A stretch of DNA of 26,738 nt from a virus, in IMG/VR virus record IMGVR_UViG_3300046376_000068, positions 1 to 26,738 of that record; one strand, 5' to 3'. Made by a program: the position numbers and the translations under genes. The notes beneath the pieces were generated by a model, which was not told the DNA's origin, did no database searches, and saw only the letters and a list, made by a program, of their open reading frames with translations. Shown in pieces: positions 9,923 through 16,521 of the stretch. How positions within the stretch are numbered: the stretch's first letter is position 1; every line of letters begins with the position of its first letter.

Positions 9923-10044
9923 TAGTTAGCTCCAATAAATAAATGAAACCATATCGTTATATCAGGTCTACCGTACACCCTCATACCGAAACACTCAATA
10001 TTAGTACCGAATGTTCGTATCTGAATGGTTTGTAGCAACTGCAT
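9922..10044 (-). CDS. Possible 40-aa ORF coupled to the first left tail gene
   Basis: A short frame begins with ATG at 10044 and ends with TAA at 9922-9924, which shares its last A with the ATG of the 146-aa gene. The peptide starts MQLLQTIQIRTFGTNIECFG and ends in an aromatic, strand-like stretch (RPDITIWFHLF). The start lies only about ten bases after the T-run of the terminator at 10065-10091. The composition looks protein-like, and the TAATG junction mirrors other gene junctions here. It could instead be a remnant of a structural gene cut off when the plus-strand cassette arrived, or a chance frame. Confidence 0.35.
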   Translation of the reverse strand: MQLLQTIQIRTFGTNIECFGMRVYGRPDITIWFHLFIGAN

Positions 10045-10064
10045 AAGGTAAAGATAAATAAAAA

Positions 10065-10091
10065 AGCCGGGAAACTTGACGGAACCCGGCT
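10065..10091 (-). terminator. Rho-independent terminator, minus direction
   Basis: The minus strand reads AGCCGGG, a 13-nt loop, then CCCGGCT followed at once by a T-rich run (TTTTTTATTTAT). The 7-bp stem is perfect and six of its pairs are G:C. The T-run lies on the low-coordinate side, so it stops leftward transcription. It sits just before the left tail genes, with no obvious minus-strand gene between it and the plus-strand cassette. Confidence 0.8.
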
Positions 10092-10099
10092 AAACAAAA

Positions 10100-10106
10100 T
10101 CAAGTT
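10100..10106 (-). promoter_or_regulatory. Sequence complementary to the terminator loop
   Basis: On the minus strand AACTTGA (10106-10100) is the exact complement of TCAAGTT inside the loop of the terminator hairpin (10079-10073). Pairing would form either a pseudoknot or a hairpin competing with the terminator. The 7-bp pairing is weaker (two G:C pairs) than the terminator stem. Functional use is a guess; the match could be chance. Confidence 0.3.
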
Positions 10107-10334
10107 CTTGGCAGACTTTAGACTTTCGTTACTACAAATATAATTTAAAAAGGTAACAAATAAAAATAAAATTGTATTAAAATAAAAAATATTGTTTATA
10201 CTTGAGGTATGAATGAGAACATATAATTTAAAAACTACCACTTAATTAATAAAAATATCGCCCACAATCAATTATTAATGTCAATACATACAAGTTTACC
10301 AATTTGAAATTTAAACAGTTTAAAAGCCTTTAAT

Positions 10335-10409
10335 ATGATAGTAATCATATCACTATTCACACTTGGCCTATTCGCCTTAGTTATTATTAAACAAACACCG
10401 AAATTATGA
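10335..10409 (+). CDS. 24-aa single-pass membrane peptide
   Basis: A short plus-strand frame starts at ATG 10335 and ends at TGA 10407-10409, overlapping the ATG of the 102-aa gene in an ATGA junction. The peptide begins MIVIISLFTLGLFALVII and ends KQTPKL: one continuous hydrophobic helix of about 18 residues followed by a short basic tail. This suggests an inner-membrane peptide with a cytoplasmic C-terminus. The overlap with the next gene argues for coupled translation. No clear Bacteroidota promoter was found in the 90 bases upstream. Peptides of this size and type are known as phage accessory, toxin-like or membrane-modulating products, but nothing here proves such a role. Confidence 0.5.
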   Translation: MIVIISLFTLGLFALVIIKQTPKL

Positions 10410-10714
10410 AAAAGAACCGGCATTACTCAAGAACGTATCGAAAGATAAAACCAAAGGTTGACTATGATGCTATAATTGGCTCTATTCGTATAGCAAGCCA
10501 AATAATTATGGATGCTGTACAGTTGCATATGGTATTGAGTACACCCAAACCAAAACACACCTTTAGAGAGGGCGGTTTAGTTGCCGAAAATGGTAAAGAG
10601 TTAATCGAACTAACAAAATGTACAGTATGCCAGCAGTCAAATAGCACAGTTGGCCCATGTAAATTTTGTGGTGATAATATATGCAGCGATTGTAGGTATA
10701 AATGTTGTCAATAA
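10406..10714 (+). CDS. Cys-rich putative zinc-binding protein (102 aa)
   Basis: This is the only convincing plus-strand gene in the window. Residues 1-30 are basic (KKNRHYSRTYRKIKPKV). A helical middle part follows, then from about residue 70 a dense cysteine array: CTVC, then CKFC, CSDC and KCC, consistent with one or two zinc sites of a ribbon or B-box-like type. The segment EGGLVAENGKELIEL before the cysteines resembles a Gly/Glu motif seen near the ends of tape measure proteins. I recognise no family. It is translationally coupled to the upstream 24-aa membrane peptide. The pair sits between two minus-oriented terminators, convergent to the head/tail operon, as expected for an accessory cassette. 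A regulatory or superinfection role is speculation. Confidence 0.75.
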   Translation: MKKNRHYSRTYRKIKPKVDYDAIIGSIRIASQIIMDAVQLHMVLSTPKPKHTFREGGLVAENGKELIELTKCTVCQQSNSTVGPCKFCGDNICSDCRYKCCQ

Positions 10715-10717
10715 AAA

Positions 10718-10741
10718 AGTCCCGGCGATTAAACCGGGACT
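10718..10741 (-). terminator. Rho-independent terminator closing the head/tail operon
   Basis: The minus strand reads AGTCCCGG, an 8-nt loop, CCGGGACT, then TTTTTTA. The 8-bp stem is perfect. It begins four bases after the stop of the 52-aa gene and ends three bases from the stop of the convergent plus-strand gene. It mainly serves leftward transcription; the plus-strand side has only a weak T-rich stretch. Confidence 0.88.
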
Positions 10742-10744
10742 AAC

Positions 10745-10903
10745 TTACTTTTTAGCTTCTTTCTTTGGATTAGCCTTATCCCAATCACCAGCAACATCCG
10801 CGCCCAAATCAATTAGGTGCTTATGTTCCTTGATTACGTACTCCTTACTGTGGGCTTTAAGATAACCTTCCCGCCATCCCACGTGAAATGTTTTTTTATT
10901 CAT
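10745..10903 (-). CDS. Small hypothetical protein (52 aa)
   Basis: The frame runs from ATG 10903 to TAA 10745-10747. The product starts MNKKTFHVGWREGYLKAH and ends in a Lys-rich tail (NPKKEAKK). It is charged, soluble and has no cysteines or membrane segment. The start overlaps the end of the 142-aa gene by eight bases, and the stop is followed directly by a strong terminator, so it is the last gene of the middle operon. No function can be assigned. Confidence 0.7.
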   Translation of the reverse strand: MNKKTFHVGWREGYLKAHSKEYVIKEHKHLIDLGADVAGDWDKANPKKEAKK

Positions 10904-11324
10904 AGATTAATATTTCTAAAGGTATACTATTTATTGCATTGTCAAAACCAGTACCATCTTCAAGATTAACGCATCTTATGATAAACTTAGAGCTATCATA
11001 TCTAATTGTTAATTGAAGATTTCTAAATAAAGATTGAGGCGTACCAATTGCATAATACACCTTCAATATACTTGGCAAAACGTTAGGCGTTAAAAAGTAT
11101 TGTCCAGGTGAATCATAGGTCGCCGTAAATGTTATTCCGGTATCATTTTTAATAACAGAAAAAGTCGGCGCAGCAACGAGAGATTGCGTCAAAAGACACC
11201 TAAATGTAGTGTATTCATACAGGGAATTAACACTGTTTTTTATCTCGTTTAAATCTTGCGCGTTCACTTTGGTAGCATCATATGACGCTACCTGTGATTT
11301 ATCCGCGAATGTTATTTTACTCAT
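10896..11324 (-). CDS. Hypothetical virion-module protein (142 aa)
   Basis: The N-terminus MSKITFADKSQVASYDATKV, followed by NAQDLNEIKNSVNSLYE, is a short helical start followed by beta-rich sequence. This layout resembles small Bacteroidota phage proteins placed with fibre or tail genes, where the helix helps oligomerise or attach. The remainder alternates hydrophobic strands and has no membrane segment. It lies 59 nt after the probable major tail protein and overlaps the 52-aa gene. A decoration or fibre-attachment role is inferred from context only. Confidence 0.6.
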   Translation of the reverse strand: MSKITFADKSQVASYDATKVNAQDLNEIKNSVNSLYEYTTFRCLLTQSLVAAPTFSVIKNDTGITFTATYDSPGQYFLTPNVLPSILKVYYAIGTPQSLFRNLQLTIRYDSSKFIIRCVNLEDGTGFDNAINSIPLEILIYE

Positions 11325-11383
11325 TTTCTAATAGTGTGGAAATGATGATGGCAATATCGCCGGTAGACTACCTCCCACTACCG

Positions 11384-12328
11384 TTAGTTGGGGGTCGTAA
11401 AAACTGTACTCTCAATACCGGTAATACCTGCTGCTACTAAAACAGTTGGCGCGGCCAAAGATATATTAACCGGATGCCCGGCAACATAATCCGGATCACT
11501 GGTATCAACCGTAATTGTATAACCATCAATATTAGCAGTATAAGCAACCGAAGTCAATGTAAGCAAATTACCAGATACGCTATCTGTAACTACCCAAAGG
11601 TTAGCCACGTTTAGAGCTGTAGTATACTGTGCAGCCAATGACCTTTGACCGCAACCGATACCGCCTTTTACCAATGACACGTTTGCTACCCTGGCACCAC
11701 CGCTCGTTAAAGTTACGGTCTGTAACCCTTTTAACGTTTTCCATTGAGCCAATGATAGCTTAACGAAGCCGAAGCTAGATAAGAAATCAGGAGCAGCACT
11801 AAACGAAATAGTGGTTTCAGCTACGGCACCGCCTGTGTTATTCTTGAATGTTGGCACATCGATGTAATCCGCGCTAATACCGCTCAATGAACCATCAGGA
11901 TTTTTAACACCCCATCCTGTCCCGGCTGCATCAATAGTTAATATGTCCCATGCCTTACCATTAAAACCATTGTACAGTTGCAGATACAAACAGAAGTTTG
12001 CAACGAACTGATAAGACGGATTGTAATAGCCATTCCTAACCGGAAATTTAAACCCATTGGGGAATGTTTGAATGGTTGTTGCTTCGGTAGTATCTGCGTT
12101 CTGTATTAAGTTAAATACAGGGTAGATACGGGTTCCAACCGGGGCATTTGTTAATACCCCCATAGCAGTTAAGAACGCGGCCGATGTAGCTAGGTCTGCT
12201 GCTGCTATTTTAGTGCCCGGTGGCATCAAAAATATAGCTACCGTGTTTTTCAGGTCAATGGCGCAAGCGTCTGCCCCTGTATTTGCCCCAGGTACAAGGC
12301 AGTTGTATGAATTTAATATTGTTGCCAT
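11384..12328 (-). CDS. Probable major tail (tube) protein (314 aa)
   Basis: The protein is beta-rich, with high Thr, Ala, Asn and Gly content and very few charged residues, as in abundant tube-forming proteins. The middle part (FPNGFKFPVRNGYYNPSYQF) and the Ala/Thr-rich C-terminal third have no catalytic motif. Its place, directly after a connector and tail-terminator-like pair and before the tape measure block, is where siphophages encode the major tail protein. Its size of 314 aa is in range. The last 60-80 residues could be a surface domain. Identification rests mainly on gene order and composition. Confidence 0.65.
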   Translation of the reverse strand: MATILNSYNCLVPGANTGADACAIDLKNTVAIFLMPPGTKIAAADLATSAAFLTAMGVLTNAPVGTRIYPVFNLIQNADTTEATTIQTFPNGFKFPVRNGYYNPSYQFVANFCLYLQLYNGFNGKAWDILTIDAAGTGWGVKNPDGSLSGISADYIDVPTFKNNTGGAVAETTISFSAAPDFLSSFGFVKLSLAQWKTLKGLQTVTLTSGGARVANVSLVKGGIGCGQRSLAAQYTTALNVANLWVVTDSVSGNLLTLTSVAYTANIDGYTITVDTSDPDYVAGHPVNISLAAPTVLVAAGITGIESTVFTTPN

Positions 12329-12332
12329 AATT

Positions 12333-12881
12333 TTACGTGCAATAATTAGTGTAAATTTTAAGTTTAATTTTCAATAAAATAGCGTCTACGCTGTCATCAA
12401 ACGGGTTATTGTTATCGCCGCCATCATAATACGGATAATCTGTTTTGGTATGTGGTATTTCGGTCGGTATTCCAGTAGTCATAAACCTACCATCCAGCGA
12501 TAATTGATTAAGAAATTCAAGATAGACCGGGTATAAAACGGGTATAAAATTATTATCATATCTTGCCGGTACTTTATCTATTTTATCAGACCTACGGGCT
12601 ATAATAATTGTCAACTCTGTTTCTTCGCCTATGCCTAGTGTTTTATTCCTATCTTCTTTAAAGCTAAAGAGCAAAGCAAATAACGGGTATCTCTGATATT
12701 GCAAATCGGATTGCTGCGACATTTGAACGAGCGTTTCGTTTATTTCCAGTATTGTACCTGGTTGATAATTGATCTTCTCAATAAAACTATCATATGCCTT
12801 TAATTCAGCTATCACAGCTGTATTCGTAGCGGCAACAATTTCGCCGATTATCTTATATACGTATAATGGGTTAGGCCTCAT
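12333..12881 (-). CDS. Probable tail terminator/completion protein (182 aa)
   Basis: This soluble alpha/beta protein lies between the head-tail connector gene and the probable major tail gene, the usual slot for the tail terminator that caps the tube. The start overlaps the connector stop by four bases (ATGA). Sequence shows LLFSFKEDRN and LTIIIARRSDKIDK followed by LYPVYLEFLNQLSLDGRF, a strand-strand-helix order that fits gpU-like or minor capsid/tail-completion folds. No diagnostic motif is present, so the call leans on context. Confidence 0.5.
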   Translation of the reverse strand: MRPNPLYVYKIIGEIVAATNTAVIAELKAYDSFIEKINYQPGTILEINETLVQMSQQSDLQYQRYPLFALLFSFKEDRNKTLGIGEETELTIIIARRSDKIDKVPARYDNNFIPVLYPVYLEFLNQLSLDGRFMTTGIPTEIPHTKTDYPYYDGGDNNNPFDDSVDAILLKIKLKIYTNYCT

Positions 12882-13390
12882 AATCCTAACCCATTTAATA
12901 CACGGTATATTTCAGGCAGGCATTGGTACTCATTCCAGAACGGATACCAGTTCCCCCAATACCATGACTGCATAACAAAAGTATATTCCGGATAGGTAGG
13001 ATTGTCATGTAAGAACTTGTACGTATCTTTATTATATCCTACCATTTGATTCCACGCCTTAACGATTAAAGGCCACGCACTTTCATTTGAAGCGTTTTGC
13101 TTCTTTGATTTTGCCGCCCCTGTACCGGCTAAGAATGTACCCCCGTTATCTTCCACATAAAAACGATATACGTAACGTATAATAGCAGGCTTTAAATACG
13201 GAACCAAAGCTACAAACCTTGCTTCTGTTGGGTCTGCTATATACGCCGCATACAGATTATCGCCCAACAGTTCTTTCAGGAATTTAGGTTCATATACCGC
13301 AATATAGTTAGTAGACAAGTTATTTCCTACTAAATCTAAATTGGGTATATTAGTGTTACCCCCGTTAAAATCTGCTGTTACTACAATCAT
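12878..13390 (-). CDS. Head-tail connector protein (170 aa)
   Basis: The segment EPKFLKELLGDNLYAAYI, followed by helices (FVALVPYLKPAIIRYVYRFY) and an aromatic C-terminus, matches the helical adaptor proteins placed after the capsid gene in Bacteroidota phages. These bind under the portal and seal the head-tail junction (HK97 gp6-like role). The length of 170 aa fits. The family assignment is by recognition of pattern, not by search. It starts two bases after the stop of the secreted-type 136-aa gene and overlaps the tail terminator gene by four. Confidence 0.65.
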   Translation of the reverse strand: MIVVTADFNGGNTNIPNLDLVGNNLSTNYIAVYEPKFLKELLGDNLYAAYIADPTEARFVALVPYLKPAIIRYVYRFYVEDNGGTFLAGTGAAKSKKQNASNESAWPLIVKAWNQMVGYNKDTYKFLHDNPTYPEYTFVMQSWYWGNWYPFWNEYQCLPEIYRVLNGLGL

Positions 13391-13392
13391 TG

Positions 13393-13803
13393 TTAATATT
13401 TGATATACTTTCGGTGTACGCTTACTTGTGTGCCGGTTGTAGTGGTAATAATCAGGTAATCCGTATAACTATTCGCCGTTAACAGCACTGAATTAGTCGC
13501 TGTTGCATCTGTTAATGTATACGAATTAATTGTCGCCCACTGCTCTGTACTTGTTCCGGCTGTAGAATGTACAGCCCGGCCTTTAAGTACAATTGTGCCA
13601 GCTACTGTTCCGCTTGTCTTGCTAATGTCGTATTTAAACGTTATAGCACTTTTTACACCGTTAATACTAACCCGCGTGCTATCTGTGGCAGCATTGGTTA
13701 ACGTAGTTGGCCCTTTCAGTAACGCGGCAGTTGTGCCGGGGTAATTTTGCGCATGTGCTGCCATTCCGGCAACTAACAATGCAAATACAATCAGGCTTTT
13801 CAT
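13393..13803 (-). CDS. Secreted-type protein inside the head module (136 aa)
   Basis: The N-terminus MKSLIVFALLVAGMAAHAQ is a clean Sec signal peptide with an AHA-Q cleavage site and no lipobox cysteine. The mature part is Thr/Ser/Val-rich and strand-like (GTVAGTIVLKGRAV, YTDYLIITTTTGTQVSVHRKYIKY), resembling a small beta-sandwich. Its start shares one base with the stop of the 76-aa gene (TAATG), so it is embedded in the capsid-connector operon. Decoration protein genes often sit here, but an export signal would send the product to the periplasm. Function is unknown: either a virion decoration protein with an odd leader, or a protein acting on the host envelope. Confidence 0.75.
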   Translation of the reverse strand: MKSLIVFALLVAGMAAHAQNYPGTTAALLKGPTTLTNAATDSTRVSINGVKSAITFKYDISKTSGTVAGTIVLKGRAVHSTAGTSTEQWATINSYTLTDATATNSVLLTANSYTDYLIITTTTGTQVSVHRKYIKY

Positions 13804-14033
13804 TACGATTTAGCCTCCTTATATTCTTTTGCAATACCCTGTTTTATCAAAGCTTCGCCCATTACCTTATGTGGGGTAATTATTTGTCCGGCTTTGTAAT
13901 GGCGGGTGTCCTGCACAATTTCCAACTTAACACGGTCTGCATAACGGATAACAGTTCTTTTTGCTCCGTTTTCGGCTATCATCGCTTTTGCGTCGAAACC
14001 GTTTGGTAATTCTTGTTCTTCTTTCTTTGCCAT
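13803..14033 (-). CDS. Small hypothetical head-module protein (76 aa)
   Basis: This short, Lys/Glu-rich soluble protein begins MAKKEEQELPNGFDAKAMIA. A central segment (KRTVIRYADRVKLEIV, then HYKAGQIITPHKVMGEALIK) looks like a strand pair followed by a helix, similar in layout to small proteins encoded after the capsid gene in many phages. No family is recognised with confidence. It lies four bases after the capsid stop and overlaps the next gene by one base. Confidence 0.65.
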   Translation of the reverse strand: MAKKEEQELPNGFDAKAMIAENGAKRTVIRYADRVKLEIVQDTRHYKAGQIITPHKVMGEALIKQGIAKEYKEAKS

Positions 14034-14037
14034 GATA

Positions 14038-15333
14038 TTATGGTGTTTCTATTGCGGTTAATACTGTTGAAATTTGATCGTAAAGAATAGAACCGGCATC
14101 CGATGCTTTGAAGTAAGAACCTAAGAAAGCTTCCAATTTCTTAGAAACTAAGTTCTTAGAGAAATCGTCATTTTCGTAGCCTTCATCGTACATCACATCT
14201 TCGGACATTACCAGGTTAAACCTTTTCAGGTCACCTACTATAATATCATCGGCGTCTATCTTGGTTGAGAAAACAACCGTTACTTCACCGATACGTTTAC
14301 CATCTGGGGTAACAAATGGCGGGATAACATAACGGCCTTCTTGATCTTTAATACCAGCCATTTTAGCCATCCAAACGGTGTTTAACACGGCGGTGATAGG
14401 GCCTTTAAAGTAAGCCAAACGGATTTGAACGGCCATAGCCATAACAACGTCCCAGATATTAGCATAAGTATAATAGCCAGCTAATCCAGCAGGAACGATA
14501 AACGCACCGCCAATAGCTTGTAAACCATCAAATACCAACGGATTTGTACCGTTATCACCTTCCAAAATGGCATCATCAATCTTCTGCTCAATCAGGTTGT
14601 TTGCATGCTCTGCAAAGTCTGTAATAACAGACGGAGCATGCATAATCAAACGTTTTGTTTGTTTCCAGCGTTCTGCAACCTCGAAAATAGCTTTCTTAAC
14701 GGTCTGCCATTGTGCGCTAATAAGCGGCTTTAGCGTTCCTTCTCCGATAAAAGCGGCATCGCCTTGTTCGTTAATACGATCGCTATACCAAATAGCATCT
14801 GTACCAGGTGCTGTTTTAACAGTTACCAACGGCATGAAGATCATATCGGGTACAGGTAAATGACCTATTTCGTCATCGATGTAGTTACCTACAAGCGGCG
14901 AAAAACCACCAGCCACGTTAGGTATGACATCGGCTGTAGTCATTAAAGCTGCTGCCTTTATTACCGTATGGGCGGCATAGCTTTTATCGTTTGCGGCTGT
15001 TTCTTTGTTTTCATCAACATTCTTTTTTAAGAACTTAACGATACCGCCAAAACGGCCACCTTTAGCAGGGGCGTCTTCTTTTGCCTCTTTCAGTGATAAA
15101 ATTTGCTGAGATAGGTCATCGGTAATAGCTTTAGATGCGGCAATAGCATCTTCTTTTGCCTTTAAAACTGCGGCATCGGTAAGTGTTTTTGCATCATTTT
15201 TGGCTGCATCTACAGCATCTTTAATTTCTTTGGCACGCAATCCATCTTCGTGGGTTTTCTTTTCGGCCATGTAAGTTTCGAGTTGCGCGTCTGTGAGCGC
15301 GTCAATCTCTGCTTTGGTTTTGTATTTAAACAT
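14038..15333 (-). CDS. Major capsid protein, HK97 fold (431 aa)
   Basis: The capsid shell subunit. Residues 1-105 form a charged Ala/Lys/Asp helical region (delta-domain-like scaffold), with a likely cleavage zone near the Lys-rich stretch at about 95-120 before the mature shell domain. The shell part contains features typical of the HK97 group: an E-loop-like stretch around TDAIWYSDRINEQGDAAFIG, a spine helix region with FAEHANNLIEQKIDDAILEG, then NIWDVVMAMAVQIR and a C-terminal P-domain with IIVGDLKRFNLVMSEDVMYD. Gene order (protease directly upstream, connector genes downstream) agrees. The gap to the protease gene is eight bases. Confidence 0.88.
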   Translation of the reverse strand: MFKYKTKAEIDALTDAQLETYMAEKKTHEDGLRAKEIKDAVDAAKNDAKTLTDAAVLKAKEDAIAASKAITDDLSQQILSLKEAKEDAPAKGGRFGGIVKFLKKNVDENKETAANDKSYAAHTVIKAAALMTTADVIPNVAGGFSPLVGNYIDDEIGHLPVPDMIFMPLVTVKTAPGTDAIWYSDRINEQGDAAFIGEGTLKPLISAQWQTVKKAIFEVAERWKQTKRLIMHAPSVITDFAEHANNLIEQKIDDAILEGDNGTNPLVFDGLQAIGGAFIVPAGLAGYYTYANIWDVVMAMAVQIRLAYFKGPITAVLNTVWMAKMAGIKDQEGRYVIPPFVTPDGKRIGEVTVVFSTKIDADDIIVGDLKRFNLVMSEDVMYDEGYENDDFSKNLVSKKLEAFLGSYFKASDAGSILYDQISTVLTAIETP

Positions 15334-15341
15334 CTTGAGTT

Positions 15342-16154
15342 TTAATTACAATAAATAAATCTTTTCTTACTCTCGTTCGCTGTTTCATCAACGGGCGGTT
15401 CCTCATCAGGTGATTCATCATCGGCCTGTTTGGATGATGTGCTAAACACACCAGTATTTTTATTAGCACCAAATAGAACGGCGCTATTTTCAAGTATCTG
15501 TGATTCAATAACAGCAAAACAGTAGCCGTATAGGTCTACTAATTCCTTATTAATGATGATGGGATAGTATTTATCCCAATTTTTTTTGTACTGTTTATCT
15601 TCTTCAAGTTCGCTATCCAGGCAAAGAACAATTTGTATGTATCTTAAACCGATTGAGTGTTGTTTTATCTGGCCGTCACGGTAAAGATAGTATGTTTTAC
15701 TATCGTATTCTTTCGGTACAACCGAGCGCATCATTAATGCCTGTGCCTTTGTTACGTCTGATTTTAAGCCGAAATACGACAAATCAAACATTTTGGTATA
15801 TAATTCCGGGTTTTTACCCACTATATCATCGGTGCTATACTCATGGTTTTTAAGATGATAAACTATCGATTTATCGGCAATTGTTTTGTTCCAATTGTCC
15901 TTAATCATCACATCCATGTAACTATCGCACCATCCGGACAGGTTAGCTATGGCGTTTACCTCTATTTCGTCTGGACCTAATGCGCTGCCATCTTCTTTGA
16001 TGGTTTGCTTTTCGTTAACCGGCAAGCAACCCCACTCCATTACATCAGATTTGATAGGCATTGACTTTTTTTGCTGTACAATAGTTTTAATATTGGTACG
16101 CAAATATGCTGCTGCCTCGGCCTTTGTTGCGAATTTAGGTATAGCTACTCTCAT
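15342..16154 (-). CDS. Prohead maturation protease (270 aa)
   Basis: HK97-type serine proteases cleave the scaffold region of the capsid protein during maturation. Residues 70-130 show GWCDSYMDVMIKDNW and then NHEYSTDDIVGK, where His104 fits the catalytic His of the family (usual form HD/HxxxxPIG). Residues 166-170 read HSIGL, with Ser167 fitting the catalytic Ser in 'LSIGF'. The C-terminal 40 residues are acidic and low-complexity (DDESPDEEPPVDE), likely an unstructured targeting tail. It is encoded directly upstream of the capsid gene, and its start overlaps the 90-aa gene by four bases. Confidence 0.82.
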   Translation of the reverse strand: MRVAIPKFATKAEAAAYLRTNIKTIVQQKKSMPIKSDVMEWGCLPVNEKQTIKEDGSALGPDEIEVNAIANLSGWCDSYMDVMIKDNWNKTIADKSIVYHLKNHEYSTDDIVGKNPELYTKMFDLSYFGLKSDVTKAQALMMRSVVPKEYDSKTYYLYRDGQIKQHSIGLRYIQIVLCLDSELEEDKQYKKNWDKYYPIIINKELVDLYGYCFAVIESQILENSAVLFGANKNTGVFSTSSKQADDESPDEEPPVDETANESKKRFIYCN

Positions 16155-16423
16155 TTAATTTCCTCCGGAAAGTTAGGGGCTGTTTCAGCTAGGTATTTAG
16201 CTACTTTTTCATGTTCTTCGGTTTGGGATTGTTCGTCCCATCCGCGATATTTAACCCGAGCCGGATAGCAATTGGTAACTAATTTGGTTTCTGTATCAAC
16301 TTCAATAACAATAGCCCAGCCCATAAAATGCAGGATGGTATTAATGTAAAATAATAAACCACAAGCACGGAAATCATCCCATGTTTTGCGCTCCACATTA
16401 TTTTTTATTGGTTCGTTTATCAT
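16151..16423 (-). CDS. Hypothetical protein between portal and protease (90 aa)
   Basis: This small soluble protein has an aromatic helical N-terminal half (TWDDFRACGLLFYINTILHF) and two strands (WAIVIEVDTETKLVTNCYPA), followed by an acidic helix. A basic, conserved-looking RVKYRGWDE lies in the middle. Both junctions are ATGA overlaps with the neighbouring genes, so it is a regular part of the packaging/head operon. No family is recognised. A role in head assembly is inferred from place only. Confidence 0.65.
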   Translation of the reverse strand: MINEPIKNNVERKTWDDFRACGLLFYINTILHFMGWAIVIEVDTETKLVTNCYPARVKYRGWDEQSQTEEHEKVAKYLAETAPNFPEEIK

Positions 16424-16521
16424 TTCTTTATTACCTCACCCTGTTTAACAGCCTTGATCTTATCTGCCAATACCTCTTTTACTTCGGTTTTAGGCTTTGG
16501 ATTACATGGAATTTTACTCAT
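16420..16521 (-). CDS. 33-aa microgene between portal and 90-aa gene
   Basis: A short frame runs from ATG 16521 to TGA 16420-16422. The peptide starts MSKIPCNPKPKTEVKEVLAD and ends KAVKQGEVIKK. It is Lys-rich and probably helical. Its start overlaps the portal stop by eight bases and its stop overlaps the next ATG (ATGA). Without it there would be a 90-nt gap in an otherwise fully overlapped operon, which supports it being real. Function unknown. Confidence 0.6.
   Translation of the reverse strand: MSKIPCNPKPKTEVKEVLADKIKAVKQGEVIKK

Noticed and set aside
10128-10160. Minus-strand promoter from TTTG and TATATTTG
   Set aside because: The TATATTTG box is good, but the spacing of 14 nt to TTTG is too short for the Bacteroidota consensus. 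It is mentioned only within the terminator finding.
9981-10241. 86-aa minus-strand ORF
   Set aside because: It reads straight through the terminator hairpin and T-run, and its sequence is a low-complexity product of AT-rich intergenic DNA. The frame containing the 40-aa ORF is preferred there.
10462-10865. ORFs of 61 and 71 aa over and beside the plus-strand Cys-rich gene
   Set aside because: The 61-aa frame is antisense to the Cys-rich gene. The 71-aa frame spans the terminator hairpin at 10718-10741 and runs antisense over the 52-aa gene.
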